Shown here piece after piece: positions 50,801 to 62,501 of a DNA stretch of 64,000 nucleotides. Origin of the DNA: Eopsaltria australis. Its lineage: Eukaryota; Chordata; Aves; Passeriformes; Petroicidae. The notes beneath the pieces are model-generated. The model was not told the DNA's origin. It did not search any database and was given only the letters and a program-made list of their open reading frames with translations. Both the position numbers and the translations under genes were made by a program. The stretch is from NCBI GenBank assembly GCA_034509425.1, contig JAVTVJ010000040.1:4451001-4515000 (forward strand). Direction: 5' to 3'. Positions within the stretch are counted from its first letter, which is position 1. Every line of letters begins with the position of its first letter.

Positions 50801-52589
50801 ATTCTCTTGAATAAGAAGTATTAGCTCCACAGTAATCACTGAGCATTTTGAATGTACTGATTATTTTTGAAAGCTATTGGTCCATATTTGAAATAAAATG
50901 TCTTTACTGGAAAAAGAAAAGTTATTCCAGGAAAATTCCAGTGTATCATGGATAATTTCCCTGAATAGGAGAAAATTATGCAGAAATTGTAAAATAAATA
51001 CCTTGTGTCATGTCTATTAGTTGGTCTTTCAGGAGCTCTTTCTCGTATAAGTTCAGTCCACAAAATTATTGTAGCTGGAACCCAGGTAATTTGAAAACTC
51101 GATTGTTATAATACTTTTATATATGCATATTTATGTTATAGAAACAGTTTCTGTTTCAATACATATCTTCTATTGTCTACACATGACACAACACGAGTAC
51201 ATGAGTAAAAATTCCATTGGGAATACAATCATACAATAGTCACTGTATGTCTTGGAATAAAGATAATATAGTACGTTTTATATCAGAGCATGCAGAATTG
51301 TAAGAGATGTTTAAGACAGTGATAATGGAATTAGTTCAGCAACAATACAACATTGATAACTTTTCAGAACACCTCAATACTATATCAGAGGCAGAAAGTA
51401 ATTTCTGTAGTATAGGTGTCTGAGCAACTGGAATCCTTTTCTCCTAGTTTAGTTCAATTTTTTTGATTGTTCATAGTATTTTCACTATCTCCAGGATTTG
51501 GACAAAACCCATCTATAAGAAAATACTAGGACTGTAATCCGTCTGTGTTTTTTTCTAAACTAAAATCTGGAGCTATTGATTCCCTAACTATCTCTAACTA
51601 TTTGTCTTGGTTACTCTTTAGATATTTTAAGAATACACTGGATGAAAAGCATCCCAGAGAACATCTTTATTTGTAAATATAAATACCTGTATGTTATAAA
51701 AATTGTGCATACCCTTGTTGTGAATATGGAGGAGCTTTTTAATTTAAAATACTTTTTGTGAATTTGCCACTAGCAAATTTTTTGTATACTACAATCTATC
51801 TGCCTCAGGCAAAGAAAAGGAGACTCTTTCCAGCACCTATTAGATTCTTCCATCTCTCTCTGGGAAATAAACAGGTCCAGTTGTTGAAGTGAAAACCACT
51901 AGACCTGGCAAATTATTAAAGAGAAAAAGGAGAGAAGTGCAGAAGTGTTAATTATAAAAACCTATAAGCACACAGGGAGAAAAAAATAAAAATAAGAAAA
52001 AAATATAGAACCTGTGTAAAAACTCACAACATTAGCACAAGACCATGGAAAAGTATCTGAACAAGTTCAATTAACTTGACACTGTGTTTACCTTTAGTAA
52101 GACGCTCAAGGAATAAGGCTGGCAGTCATTTAAAAATAAAATTCCTAGCTGTTGAAAGCAAACATATATTTATCATATTTAATCACAGATCTTCAGTTTC
52201 AGCTGCAGGAAATATTGGATAGAATGATAAATATTTTTTAATAGCTGTATACTCATAAATTTTTTTAGAAATGTAAATGTTGAGTTTACTGTCAGAAAAA
52301 AAGATTTGGATGTAGCATTTAGTTGAGGAGGCAAATAGAAAAACCTGTAGAGAGCCATATAACCAGATTACAACCCTCATTACATCAAGGACAACACTGA
52401 AATATATGGAGAAAGACACTCAACAGTGTTTTGGATCTTTTCAATCACCATGAAGAAATTTATTTTATTTTTATCTGATAGATTAACTTGAAGGGAAAAT
52501 ACACGGAAAGCATGATCAGAAGGAATGCAAATGGGCAATTTTGTTATAAAGACACCTTATACTTTTTTCTTACTTAGTATTTAAGGTAC
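47851..52589. other. AT-rich DNA without recognisable gene
   Basis: I see no gene or clear transposon. It contains a T15 run at 48147-48161. The frame at 49480-49806 (108 codons, plus) has no recognisable domain and no repeat structure. Confidence 0.6.
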
Positions 52590-53030
52590 ATGAATGAATC
52601 CAGATTGGGGCAAGAAAGATGGTGAAAGGGGTGGAAGGAATGCTTTGTTGGGAGTGGCTAGGGATTTGGGGTTTGTCTAGTTTAGAGACAAGGAGACTGG
52701 GGAGCAACCTCATTGCTCTCCACAGCTTCCTGAGGAGAAGTGGAGAGGGAGGTGCTGAGCTCTTCTCCTTGGTACCAGTGATAGGACACATGGAAATGGT
52801 TCATAGCTGCACCACAGGAAGTTCAGACTGCACATTTGGAAGCATTTCTTTACCAAGAGAGTCATCCAACACTGGAACAGACTTACTAGAGAGGTGGTTA
52901 ATGCCCCAAAACTGTCAGTGTTTAAGAGGTATTTGGATAATGCTCTTAAAAACACATTAATCTTTTGGTTCAAATCTGAACTGATCAGACAGTTGAATGA
53001 GATGACCATTGTAGGTCCTTTCCAATGGAA
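52590..53030 (+). mobile_element. CR1 LINE 3' end leading into an expanded tail
   Basis: The body matches CR1: GATTGGGGCAAGAAAGATGG near 52603, TTTGTCTAGTTTAGAGACAA near 52671, CCACAGCTTCCTGAGGAGAA near 52720, ACTAGAGAGGTGGTTAATGC near 52886 and ATTGTAGGTCCTTTCCAATG near 53008. The subfamily is the one at 40395-40931. At the 3' end the normal short ATTCT tail continues into a much longer pentanucleotide array. The 113-codon plus-strand frame at 52619-52960 and the 104-codon frame at 52894-53208 are artefacts of the element and its tail. Confidence 0.88.
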
Positions 53031-53199
53031 TTATTCTATTCTATTCTATTCTATTCTATTCTATTCTATTCTATTCTATTCTATTCCATTCCATTCCATT
53101 CCATTCCATTCCACTCCACTCCACTCCACTTCATTCCACTCCATCCCATTCCATTCCATTCCATTCCATTCCATTCCATTCCATTCCATTCCATTCTAC
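53031..53199. repeat. (ATTCT)n / (ATTCC)n expanded CR1 tail
   Basis: About 34 pentamers in tandem. The first ten or so are ATTCT, then the array changes to ATTCC. In the middle there are ACTCC variants and a few other single changes, and ATTCC resumes to the end at TTCTAC. The ATTCC units are GGAAT on the minus strand, the same pentamer as primate satellites II and III. The period of five keeps all frames open, which explains the overlapping repetitive frames here. Confidence 0.95.
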
Positions 53200-53374
53200 T
53201 TTTTTTAAATTTTAAGATGAAAACCTCCCAAAACACAGTCAGTTTAGCAATAATCTCATATGGAATCCCTGAAGTGAACTAGTTTTAAGTTATGATAATA
53301 TTATTTGTGTCAGTTTGATGTATGAGAAATAAATACACAGCAATCTCAAACTGAAAATTTCTTGACAGCAAGAT
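53200..53374. other. AT-rich flank of the CR1 tail
   Basis: Short non-repetitive spacer. Nothing else is visible. Confidence 0.6.
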
Positions 53375-53776
53375 ATGAGTCAGGGAGCAGCAGAAACAGC
53401 GTCATTTCAAGGGGGGAGGCACCTTAGGATCCAGGGGGACAGTACAGCCAGTGATGGCCTGGACCATGGTGCAGTGCTGCTGCAGCACAAGCAGAGTGAG
53501 TGGAATCAAGCTGGTGATAGCAGGAGGGTACCAAAAACAGTACAGAGACCATCAGCCTAGGCAAGGTGAGAAGTCTGATTCAGGTCATTCCAACCATCTC
53601 ACATGAGCAGGAAAGACAGCTGAGCACAGGTATAGTTACAGCACAGCTCAGACCAGGACTGGAGGCACTGAACTGAGTAGCAATGATGTTCTTCACCCAT
53701 GTGGAGAGAAAGGGAAGGGGTCCCAAGGAAAGGTGGTCAGGACCATTACAACCTACCAGGATACTCAGGGCCCTAA
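53375..53776. other. Unclassified block of higher GC, possibly an old repeat
   Basis: This 400-base block is clearly less AT-rich than its flanks, purine-rich on plus, with motifs such as CAAGCAGAGTGAGTGG, GGTGATAGCAGGAGGG and CTCAGACCAGGACTGGAGG. It contains GTGCTGCTGCAGCAC, a short palindrome. It has no extended open frame and no recognisable protein. Its texture is like the block at 25830-26560. I suspect a decayed LTR or ERV leader, but cannot assign it. Confidence 0.4.
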
Positions 53777-54672
53777 CACCACCTCAGTTACTGTTCTCCT
53801 TTATCAAAAGAGTAATATAATGAGTTGATTGATTTGTTTAGCAATGCTTTGTGGTGTTTGTATAATGTTCCTTTCTCAGAAATTTCTACCACAATAGAGA
53901 AATTTAATGTGCACAATCATACTCAAAATTAAGAGCTTATCTTCCTCATGTGTTCATCACATTCTTATCACACTCATTTGCAGTGTGTTTTAATAGCTTG
54001 ATGGTAGAAATATTTCTTCAGAAAAGAATAAGCTCAGAATCACCTGCAAAGCAAATTTTGAGTACATGCATATCCCCCCACCCTAAGAACAGAACAAGTA
54101 TATACTTAACCTTTCTTTAACTGATTCCATAACATCACGTATATCTCAAAGATGTTCTCTTTGTGTCAGAATGTTTTGTTCTGACAAAGTAAAGATAAGA
54201 CCAGGTGAGATAATTTGAATAAATAGGTTAACAGCAGAAACTGGAAATAAAGGCAATGTTTTTGGTTTGTTTTCATTAAAGAAAAGTTTCTTGTGATTTA
54301 TGTCTTTGACATTGAGAGAATGATAAATAGGTTTCTTTCCAGAAGATATTCCTTAAAAATAACAGTAAAATCTTTCTTCCAAGATGAGACAATTGAGCTA
54401 CCTCCTGGAATTTAGTTCAAAATATCAGAGATTTTTATTTATTTTTTCTTCAGCATCTGCAAAAATTTGAAATAGATAAAACATTTCTACACATATTCCT
54501 GACATGCTGAGTGAGATATTTTCATCAGCCAACACTGCAAAGTACTTTTGGGGTAAAAAACTCGTGGTCAGTATAATCCTTTGCTTTCTCAGTTAGGTGG
54601 TTTTAAAACCACTTACACATTGTAATTGAAATTTTGAAACTTGCCTGATTCTTAGAGATGCTACAGCATATT

Positions 54673-54852
54673 TAGGGGTTTTTTTTTGTTTGGGTTTTTG
54701 GGAGGGTTTTTTTTGGGGGGGTGGTGGTTTATTTTTGGTTCTGTTTTGTTTTGTGTTGGTTGGTTGGTTTTGGATTTTTTAATTTTGGTTTGGTTTGGGT
54801 TTGTTTGGTTTGGTTTGGGTTTGTTTGTTTTCTTTTGTTTTTTTTCTTTTTT
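54673..54852. repeat. T/G-only low-complexity tract, strand-asymmetric
   Basis: Over about 180 bases the plus strand is nearly all T and G, with only a handful of A or C. Units drift between TTTTG, TTGG, TTTGG and G-runs. G3 or longer runs at 54675, 54692, 54700, 54704 and 54715 almost satisfy a quadruplex pattern; one spacer is eight T long. The minus-strand frame across it (54729-54965) is a lysine/glutamine/asparagine/threonine artefact. Confidence 0.9.
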
Positions 54853-55613
54853 ATATACACATACATGAAACCATGAGGCCTAATTCTTGTAGAAAGAAAC
54901 AGGTGTTCCTCAAAACCTAGAAAGTTGCCTAAAGGAGTGTCCTGAATTATAGAAAGTTTGTCCATCCATTGAAACTATCGAATTGCTCATGAGTTTTTAT
55001 CCCCCTGCTGAGATAAAAGTGATTTTTTTCTTTATATAACACCTCAGCTGCTGAGAGTGAACCCATTCTCTCAGGAATCTTTTCTTGGAAACAGTTGCAG
55101 TACAGGAATTTCTAAACTTAGCTCTAGTACCCTATGAGCAGCAGTGGGGTCTGGTGCAACACCTGTTGTAAGAGGAGGAGTTTCTATCTAGCTCCTTGGG
55201 CACACACACTGGGTGTGTGCATAGCTAAATTTTAATGGCCTCATTCTGTTCTCACCACTTAAAACTTCCATAAGGCTCGTGCTTTGTTACCCAGACATCT
55301 GGCATCATTGTCTGAACTACCACATAGTAATAACAAATTGCCATATACTCCAGAGTGTGGCTATTTTTGAAGCAAATATGCAGATTGTCTTGACGGTTCA
55401 GGGCAAGAAAGACTAATGCTCTCTGGAAGGTTTTGGGATTTTTTCTGTCTAGAAAATCCAAAGTTAAATCTCATAGAAGTTCTCACACTTGTAAGAGCTG
55501 ACTTCAGCAACTGAAATGTGGACTACAGACACAATCTAGCCTTTGCCACATATTTTAGTCTCCCAATTCTCATGCATCAAAATCTTGTTAACCAAATACA
55601 ACCCAGGACCCTC

Positions 55614-55615
<2 letters not shown>

Positions 55616-55644
<29 letters not shown>
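55616..55644. repeat. poly(T) run of 29
   Basis: Twenty-nine uninterrupted T. On the minus strand it is a poly(A) that would follow sequence from 55645 upward. No polyadenylation signal is visible just upstream and no gene is recognisable there, so a processed pseudogene is not supported. Confidence 0.9.
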
Positions 55645-55648
<4 letters not shown>

Positions 55649-57336
55649 AGTCACAATAGAAAGTGCTTTCTCCTATTTTATGGTATTGATACATAGTCAG
55701 ATGGATATGCAGGTTTCAGATTAATTGATGGGCTTCACAATCTCGATATGTCTAGCATAGGGACTCCTTCTTAATACAGCAATTATTTCATGGCCAAGTA
55801 ACTTGGCTGTGAAAACATTTTCACCAGAAAGCTATTAAGTCAAAACTTTTTCTGAAATCATTTTATGCTTCACTGGCTGTGGTTCAGTCTAGACATAATC
55901 AAACCAACTTTAAATGAATTCTCTCAGGCATAGACAGCAGTCTAATTTCATGAGCAGAGCAAGTTGCACAACTCACTAGAGAAAACAAATGCCTCCGCTG
56001 AAATACATGTTACCAGCATGTATTTCCAAACCTACTAAACCTACTAGCTGAACGAAGCAGTTAAATGCCACTCATTCAGCTGGAAATCGAGAGGAGCTGA
56101 TATCACCATCAGTGTTACAGATCAGAAAAATAAAATTAATTGCTCATAGGTTTGTCGTGCCAAATATGAATTTTGATTAGGTTCTCTATACTGCGTGAGA
56201 ATTACTGTAGATTAAACTTCTACTGAGGAAGCTTAGAAATTACCTGAGACATAGTGGGTTTTTTTGATAAAGGTTGGAAGTAGTGGTCCAATATCACTCC
56301 AAGTGATCAGTGTAATGAAGTACAGATTGTGTGGCTGAGGATCCACATCATACTAGTTGAAAATACATTTTTTCACTTGCAAAGTATAACACTGCAGTCT
56401 AATACTTTTACTTCAAGGAGTTGTGTACACTCATTTAGTAGTGAATGGGGAGAAGAATCCTCATGCTTCTCTTTTCCAGAAACATTACAGGCTAAAAAGA
56501 AAGCAGCGCTTCTATCCATCTTTTGATTAGGAAGGGAAAATATAACTACAAAGACAGTTTCATTTGCATAACTTGAATTGCAAAATTGATAGTCTAGGAA
56601 TTGTCATGATGATGTGTTTTCTCAACTTTGACTATGTTGTGAAAAAGAAGTGAAAAAGTAGGAAAAAAACTTCCACAGAGTAAGTGATGATACTTGAAAG
56701 CTTTTCATGTATTCCTGGTTTACCTGCAGTAGTGGGAGGTCTCTGCTGAAGTTCCAGAAAAGAGCAAAACCTGTTCTTTGAAGGAATAGAGCAACAGGAA
56801 TGAACTTAGGCTTTAAATAAATCATGTATTGTTATAACCCCATTCAGTGGTGACGCTTCTTGTCATGACTAGAATTTCCTTGTAAACAAACTGGAAACCA
56901 TCTTGCTGAAATCTGTTCCAATAGTTTCTTGTTCAGTGTTACTGAAAACCCAAAGGATATTTTCAGAAGATTGTCAGAAATTACTGATCTTCAAATGAAT
57001 ATTCAACCTATTCTCACTGTGACATCATTGTGTATGCTCTCAGTATATTCAGACCGTATTTCCAAACTACATTATATCCACATCAAAGATCCTGGAACTA
57101 AATGATGTTGCTGGTATCAATTAATGTTTGAAGTTTGGTAAAATAAAACCTAATTAACTAAAGAACCTATTACCAATACTAGTTTTGCTAAATAAAAAAC
57201 TTTTTATTTTGGACTACATGTTTGCATATATATGAAAGTTGACCATCCAATGGATGAAATGTCTGCTGCTTTCAGTTTCAAAGGAGAGTGTAGCTTTCAT
57301 CTCCTTTGTTTTTAGAGGAAAAGTAAAAAAGCTACC

Positions 57337-57391
57337 AAAAAAAAAAAAGAAAAAAGAGCAACCAAAGGAGAGTGTGTGTGTGAGAGAGATG
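57337..57391. repeat. poly(A) run plus short (TG)n and (AG)n
   Basis: An A12 run, then A-rich sequence with single Gs, then five TG units and three to four AG units. Confidence 0.75.
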
Positions 57392-57729
57392 AGTTTGGAA
57401 TTGAAAATGTCTGTTTAAAGTAAATCTCAGCAGGAGAACTGGTTTAGATTTCTGCATTCCCTTGAGGAAAAAAATGAATTAGAGTAAATAAAAAATTTGA
57501 TATGCTGACTTTTATTGCAGAAAATATATTTATGTAACATTTTATGGCATTAGTAAAATAGTATAGTGAGGAAAAAATGTTAATTTAAATTATACCTAAG
57601 CCAACATAATATAATTGGTGGTTAGAAAACTGTGCACACTGAATTACACATACCAAGACAATCACATTTTCCCTGATGAAAACTGGGCATGAAATTTTGA
57701 AAAAGAAATACTATCCAAATGGACAAAAT

Positions 57730-58157
57730 TCATTCTCTTAAGTCTTTTCTTCACAAACCATTACCAAGAAAATAATGCAGTTGTCAACAAGGGGTGGCCT
57801 GCTCCACTGTCTTCCCCTTAATCCTCCCTGAAGAAACAGCTTAACTCTCTGTAGGGGCATATGAGAGGCTCCTGAGAATAGAGAGTTTAGAGTAGATCTA
57901 ATCCAAACTTCTTCTGTAATCAGGACCATGCCGAGTGAACATTTTGGTTTGAACCAAATCATCTCTCTCTACTGAGGGAGCGACGAAGCTGGAAATGAAT
58001 TATCTCTGCCTAAGCTGTTTCAATTTTTCCTAGGCGTAAAAGTTCACACTTACATTTTCTTCTATCATGTAGATTTCATGCACAATTTTCCCTATCATAA
58101 TTATATTTTTTGCTGATGAAAGACACTATGGCAGGAAATTTCCAACCACTTCCATCT
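57730..58157. other. Mildly GC-richer segment, unassigned
   Basis: Between 57780 and 58040 composition rises slightly and a few CpG sites persist (GCCGAG near 57931, GAGCGACGAAG near 57980, GGCGTAAAAG near 58034). The minus-strand frame at 57738-57962 is short and unrecognised. This could be a decayed LTR or a conserved non-coding element. I cannot tell which. Confidence 0.35.
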
Positions 58158-58181
58158 GTAGTACACTACTTAGTGTACTAC
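58158..58181. repeat. Perfect 11-bp inverted repeat with 2-base spacer
   Basis: GTAGTACACTA at 58158-58168 is exactly complementary to TAGTGTACTAC at 58171-58181, separated by CT. It is a near-perfect palindrome of 24 bases. Confidence 0.9.
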
Positions 58182-58507
58182 TGATTGATTTTTACTCTGT
58201 TCTGCTTGAGAAGTCTGACTAGCTTAAGACTAAAGAATCTCGAGCAGAATATCCAAGTGACAATGTCAGCACATCTACTGGCTGCTGCCAATTCCATTAA
58301 TAGTGGAGGTTAGTCCTGGATAGAAACAGAGTTCTGCAAAAGAACTTGGAGCTGAGGCATGCTCTTCTTCAAAGAAGGATAAGATTATGCCATAACAGGT
58401 CTAGTACTTGTTATTCAAAGCGTGTTTTTGCATCAATAGGCTTGTGCATATAAGTATGTGGCTGTAATATGACAGCAGTGTACTTTTCTGAAAGGTACGC
58501 AGAATCC

Positions 58508-58562
58508 TCTTTTTTTGGTTGTTTTTGTTTTTGGTTTTGGTTTTTGTTTGTCTGTTTGTTTT
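58508..58562. repeat. T/G-only low-complexity tract
   Basis: TTTTG, TTTTTGG and TTTG units without regular period. It is the same type of tract as 54673-54852 but shorter. Confidence 0.85.
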
Positions 58563-61236
58563 AAAAAATATAATAGCTAATTTATATTTAATTTTCCTTT
58601 GGTTTTTATCATCCATGTACTTTTACTTGATGTGAAGAAACTTTACATTACCAAATTTTTTTAACAATCTTGCCTTTTTTCATGTCACTTATGTCAATCC
58701 CATGAAAAACACTCTGGCTTTGACTGTCAGGAGGATTTTTTTAGTAATTTGATTATTCTCTGTACATCCTTTTTTGATAGAAAATTGAACATGAACTTTT
58801 ACGCCTAAGTACCAAAATTAGATTTATGCAATTGACATAGTGAAAGAATTTGTCTCCTCATAGCTATCATTTTAGACATCTCTGAAATCTCAAGAGATGT
58901 TCAGGTCTTTCAGTGCTCAGCTCACAATATCTATGCAAAGAACTGTTTCTTCTAGTGCCGTATTTTTCCACTGTCTCAAGCACTTGAGCTATTTTGTTTT
59001 ACTTAAGGTATCCTACTCCTCCCACCAATGTCAACCATCAAAATTGCATTCAAATAAAGTAATCCAACTTTTTTCCTCACCTCTGACCTAAAATGCTATT
59101 GCCTTTGATCACATTAGCTTAAGCAATACATAAGTAGCTTTTAGCACCATCTAGCTAACTCCCAATGTAACATACTTCACCAAAGTTTTATAATTTCTTT
59201 TGGAAATTATTTGAGTCTCTTTCTGCAAACCTCACATGTCAATTTTTAGCTCTCCTTATGAAATTAATCTCATGCATAAAGGCAAAAAACTTTCTCTGTT
59301 GTGGCTCTAGACTCATTTTATGTGTGATAAATTAACAGAAAGCAGAAAGCAGGCTGGAAGGGCATTAGTAAGGGTATCACAGAGGTTTTGTTCTGTGGTA
59401 CAGGTACTTTGTGGTGGGTGTTGCAATGTAGTCCTTGGAGCACTGGCTGTGCAGGCTGCCACTTCTCTGCAGTTGATATCAATGTGACAGTTCCTTTAAT
59501 ACAAAATGAATTCTCGGTTATGCTGCATGATAAATTTTTCAGCGAAAGTCATGAAAATCTAAAAAGCTGAAAATATTTTATGATTAATTTTGTATGTTTG
59601 TATCTACTCATCATATATGAAATTGTATTAAAAGTGTTGTCTACATCCCATAGCAAAAGAGCACAATAAGAGCAAAGAAGTCCTCTTTTTAAGCAGTGAG
59701 TAGACCAGCAGGTATATTTTCTTCAGTTATAACTGCATTTCCCTTTCCCTTCCTTTCAATTCACTCAAATATCTTACAGTGCCTTGAATTTCCTAAAATA
59801 TTCTGGTTCAACCCTCTACATCTGAGTCGTGGAACAGTTTTGTGCTCCCAAAGTAAAAAGACACTGTATTTGATGAAACTGACTCTTTCAATCTCAAAAT
59901 CATGCTTTCATTTTGTGCTTCTCTAAATCAAGCAACATGCAACTGGAGCACTTGAATAGTAGCTTAAGAAGTAAGACAAAGATGATTGTAGCAAAATAAA
60001 TGCTATTACCTAGCAGTAACAATTAGATTTAATGTTTACTCTGAGTTGATGTGGGATTCATAATTTTCCAGTAATCCAGTTGGCACTGCATTATGAAAGG
60101 AATGTTGTGAACTTACCTGTTTTTCCTGTGGCATTAAATGATTAAAATACATTAAATAATAGAAAAAATAAATAGACGATATTATAGTAATGTAACCCGA
60201 TATTTTTCTTCTGTTCACCAGGATTACACAGAAAAGTACAATTCTGACAAAGGACAAAACTTAAAATATTAAGCAGTTCCAAAATTTAACAGATTTTTCC
60301 CAGTAAAATTATTTATATACCCAAAAATGCAGGAATTTTTCAGTTATTTAAAGTATGTTTTAAAGTACTTAATAGTACTTAAAACATTTCAACTTGCTTC
60401 TGTTGGAAAAAGTAGAAAATCTAAATTATTTCTGAGTTACTATGGTAGCTCAAATTCATGGGGATCTCAATTTTCAGTAACATGGTTAAACAGGATTAAT
60501 CCAATTGATCTTTTATATTGTGATATATAAATTGGCTTGTTTTTTTTTCCAGAGTGTTAAGTTGCTCTCGAAGGAGTTGGGTGAGGTTTTCTGGGTTTTT
60601 TTTTTAATATATATATTTCTGTTTCACTTAGAGATATTTCACTATTTCAGTTAGAGCCACAGGTTTACAATTACTGACTTCTATACCTTAAAAGCTGAAT
60701 TAAGGCTGACATGAATTTCCAGAAATAAAGAATTTGTCCCCATTCAGTAATTTTAGGGCAGTGCCTTCCCCTAGAGCACACCAAGCAGGCTTCACCTGCA
60801 AGACATTTAGTGCTATCAGAGAGTACATCTCTAGTATTCTAGTTGATTTGGATTGGTCAACCTAATGCAGAGAAAAAACAATCTGCTGTTTTATTTTTTT
60901 GTTCCATATCTACTTTTCCCATTATAGGGATCATCTTCTCCCAGTGGGAGAAATTCGTTTCATAATTCAATTCATTACAATGCATTAACTAATTGTCTCC
61001 ATTCTCTTGCAGTTAATTAAACTAAATTAAGTCAATTATACTTTTCTATCTCTGCCTTTTCTTTTGCCTAATTTGAATTGGAGAAAGTGAACCTCAGTTG
61101 GAAAACAGAAAAGAGAAAGCATTCCCTGCAGGAAAAGTGGAGGCCCTAATATCACGGTTTGAAGACAGTTTCAAGTGACATAAAGGACTTTTAGTTTCAT
61201 TTACCTATGATAAAGAACAATTGGCCAGTGTTTGTT

Positions 61237-61250
61237 GGGGGGGGGGAGGG
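61237..61250. repeat. G-run (G10 A G3)
   Basis: Ten consecutive G, one A, three G. It is one base short of supplying four separate G3 tracts. Confidence 0.9.
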
Positions 61251-62462
61251 TCCTTTTTGTTTAGTTGGCTGTGTTTTTTTCTTCATCACATAGTGACATT
61301 TTTCCAAGAAATGGACATTGATGCTCCCTTCATTTAGGAATTTTGATATAAGACAACCATAATATCTAGGTATAGAGATATAGCACTCATTTTAGCAGCT
61401 AAAATTTAGAAATAAAATAATCACTGGATTCCTGTTGAAATGGGAAACAAACAAGCAAACAAAAAAACACCCAAGTTTTTCATGCCCTTCTTAAAGAATG
61501 TAAGAATCAGATTTGATTAATTACTGGGAAATAATGAAATTAATCCTTTAAGTTAATTATATTCCTCCACTGCAGCATTTTATTTTTTTATTACTTACTC
61601 CTTATTCTTCTTTTGGTTTTTGGTTGGGTTATTTTTCTGCCACTACATAGATGACAGAAAAGTAAATTTGGGAAGACATTCCTGACAATAAAATTGAATG
61701 TTTCCAGAAGAAGTGCCACCCCAGTTAAAAATAAAAGTGTTTCGTATTTGTGGACACCATTGAGGATGACAATAGAAAGTATAAAACCTTTTCTTTAGTT
61801 TTCTTTTCTTTCTTCTTTGTTAATTATGATTATTCACTCAAACATTTAAAAGGAGGAACACTTGGTTTACTTCAGATAAGTCAAATTGGTGACCACAGAT
61901 GGCCTCTGAAATGTCTCTGTTTATTTTCCCTTGGTCTTGACATGCAGCAAGAGAAAACCAAAGACCTAGCAGTACAAAGATAAGAAACAATTTCTATTGC
62001 ACATTTAAATAAAATGGTCTCGTTTTCAGCCCAGAGCAATTTGCAGTCTGTAGAATTTAATCTGGTCACGACACAGTTTCAGAATTTCATAGATATTTAA
62101 AATTTTCTGCTTTACCAGCATTGTGCCACTTTTTCATTCCCTACAAAATGGAAACTCAGCCTTCTCTGTCTTGAAGCTGTACCTTTTGGATGAGGCATAA
62201 TAGTCACCAACTAAAGCATTTTTTGTCCCTTTCACACTCTCCACTTGGAATCAGCTGTGAGAATGTACTTGTAAGGATGACCACTATCAGTGAAGAGGTG
62301 ATATGGGTAAGGGATTCTGGAATGCTGATTTAGACAGGTCTCCACACTTTTTATGTTGCTTTGGCTTTATTTTTTCTCCTAACATAGAACTCCTTTCTTT
62401 ATATGGCTGATACTTGGTTTCAGTTCTTCTAAAGTTGCCTTGCTGCAAGTCATTACTTTATC

Positions 62463-62501
62463 ATCTGTCTATGTATCTGTCTATCTATCTATCTATCTAT
62501 G
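62463..62501. repeat. (TCTA)n microsatellite
   Basis: About nine tetranucleotide units with TCTG and TGTA variants at the left side and a clean TCTA core at the right. Confidence 0.92.

Larger units (their letters stand above)
53777..57729. other. AT-rich DNA with T/G tract and poly(T) run
   Basis: No gene is recognisable. The stretch contains the T/G tract (54673-54852), an 8-bp hairpin at 55200-55220 (GCACACAC pairing with GTGTGTGC), the T29 run (55616-55644) and A-rich and TG/AG runs at 57337-57391. Confidence 0.6.

Noticed and set aside
52619..53208. The longest open frames in the window (113 and 104 codons, plus strand).
   Set aside because: They lie in the CR1 body and its pentanucleotide tail. 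The repetitive Ser-Ile-Pro-Phe-His pattern is the translation of the ATTCC array.
55200..55220. A regulatory hairpin at GCACACAC...GTGTGTGC.
   Set aside because: An 8-bp stem made of CA/TG dinucleotides arises easily by chance or from a short CA repeat.
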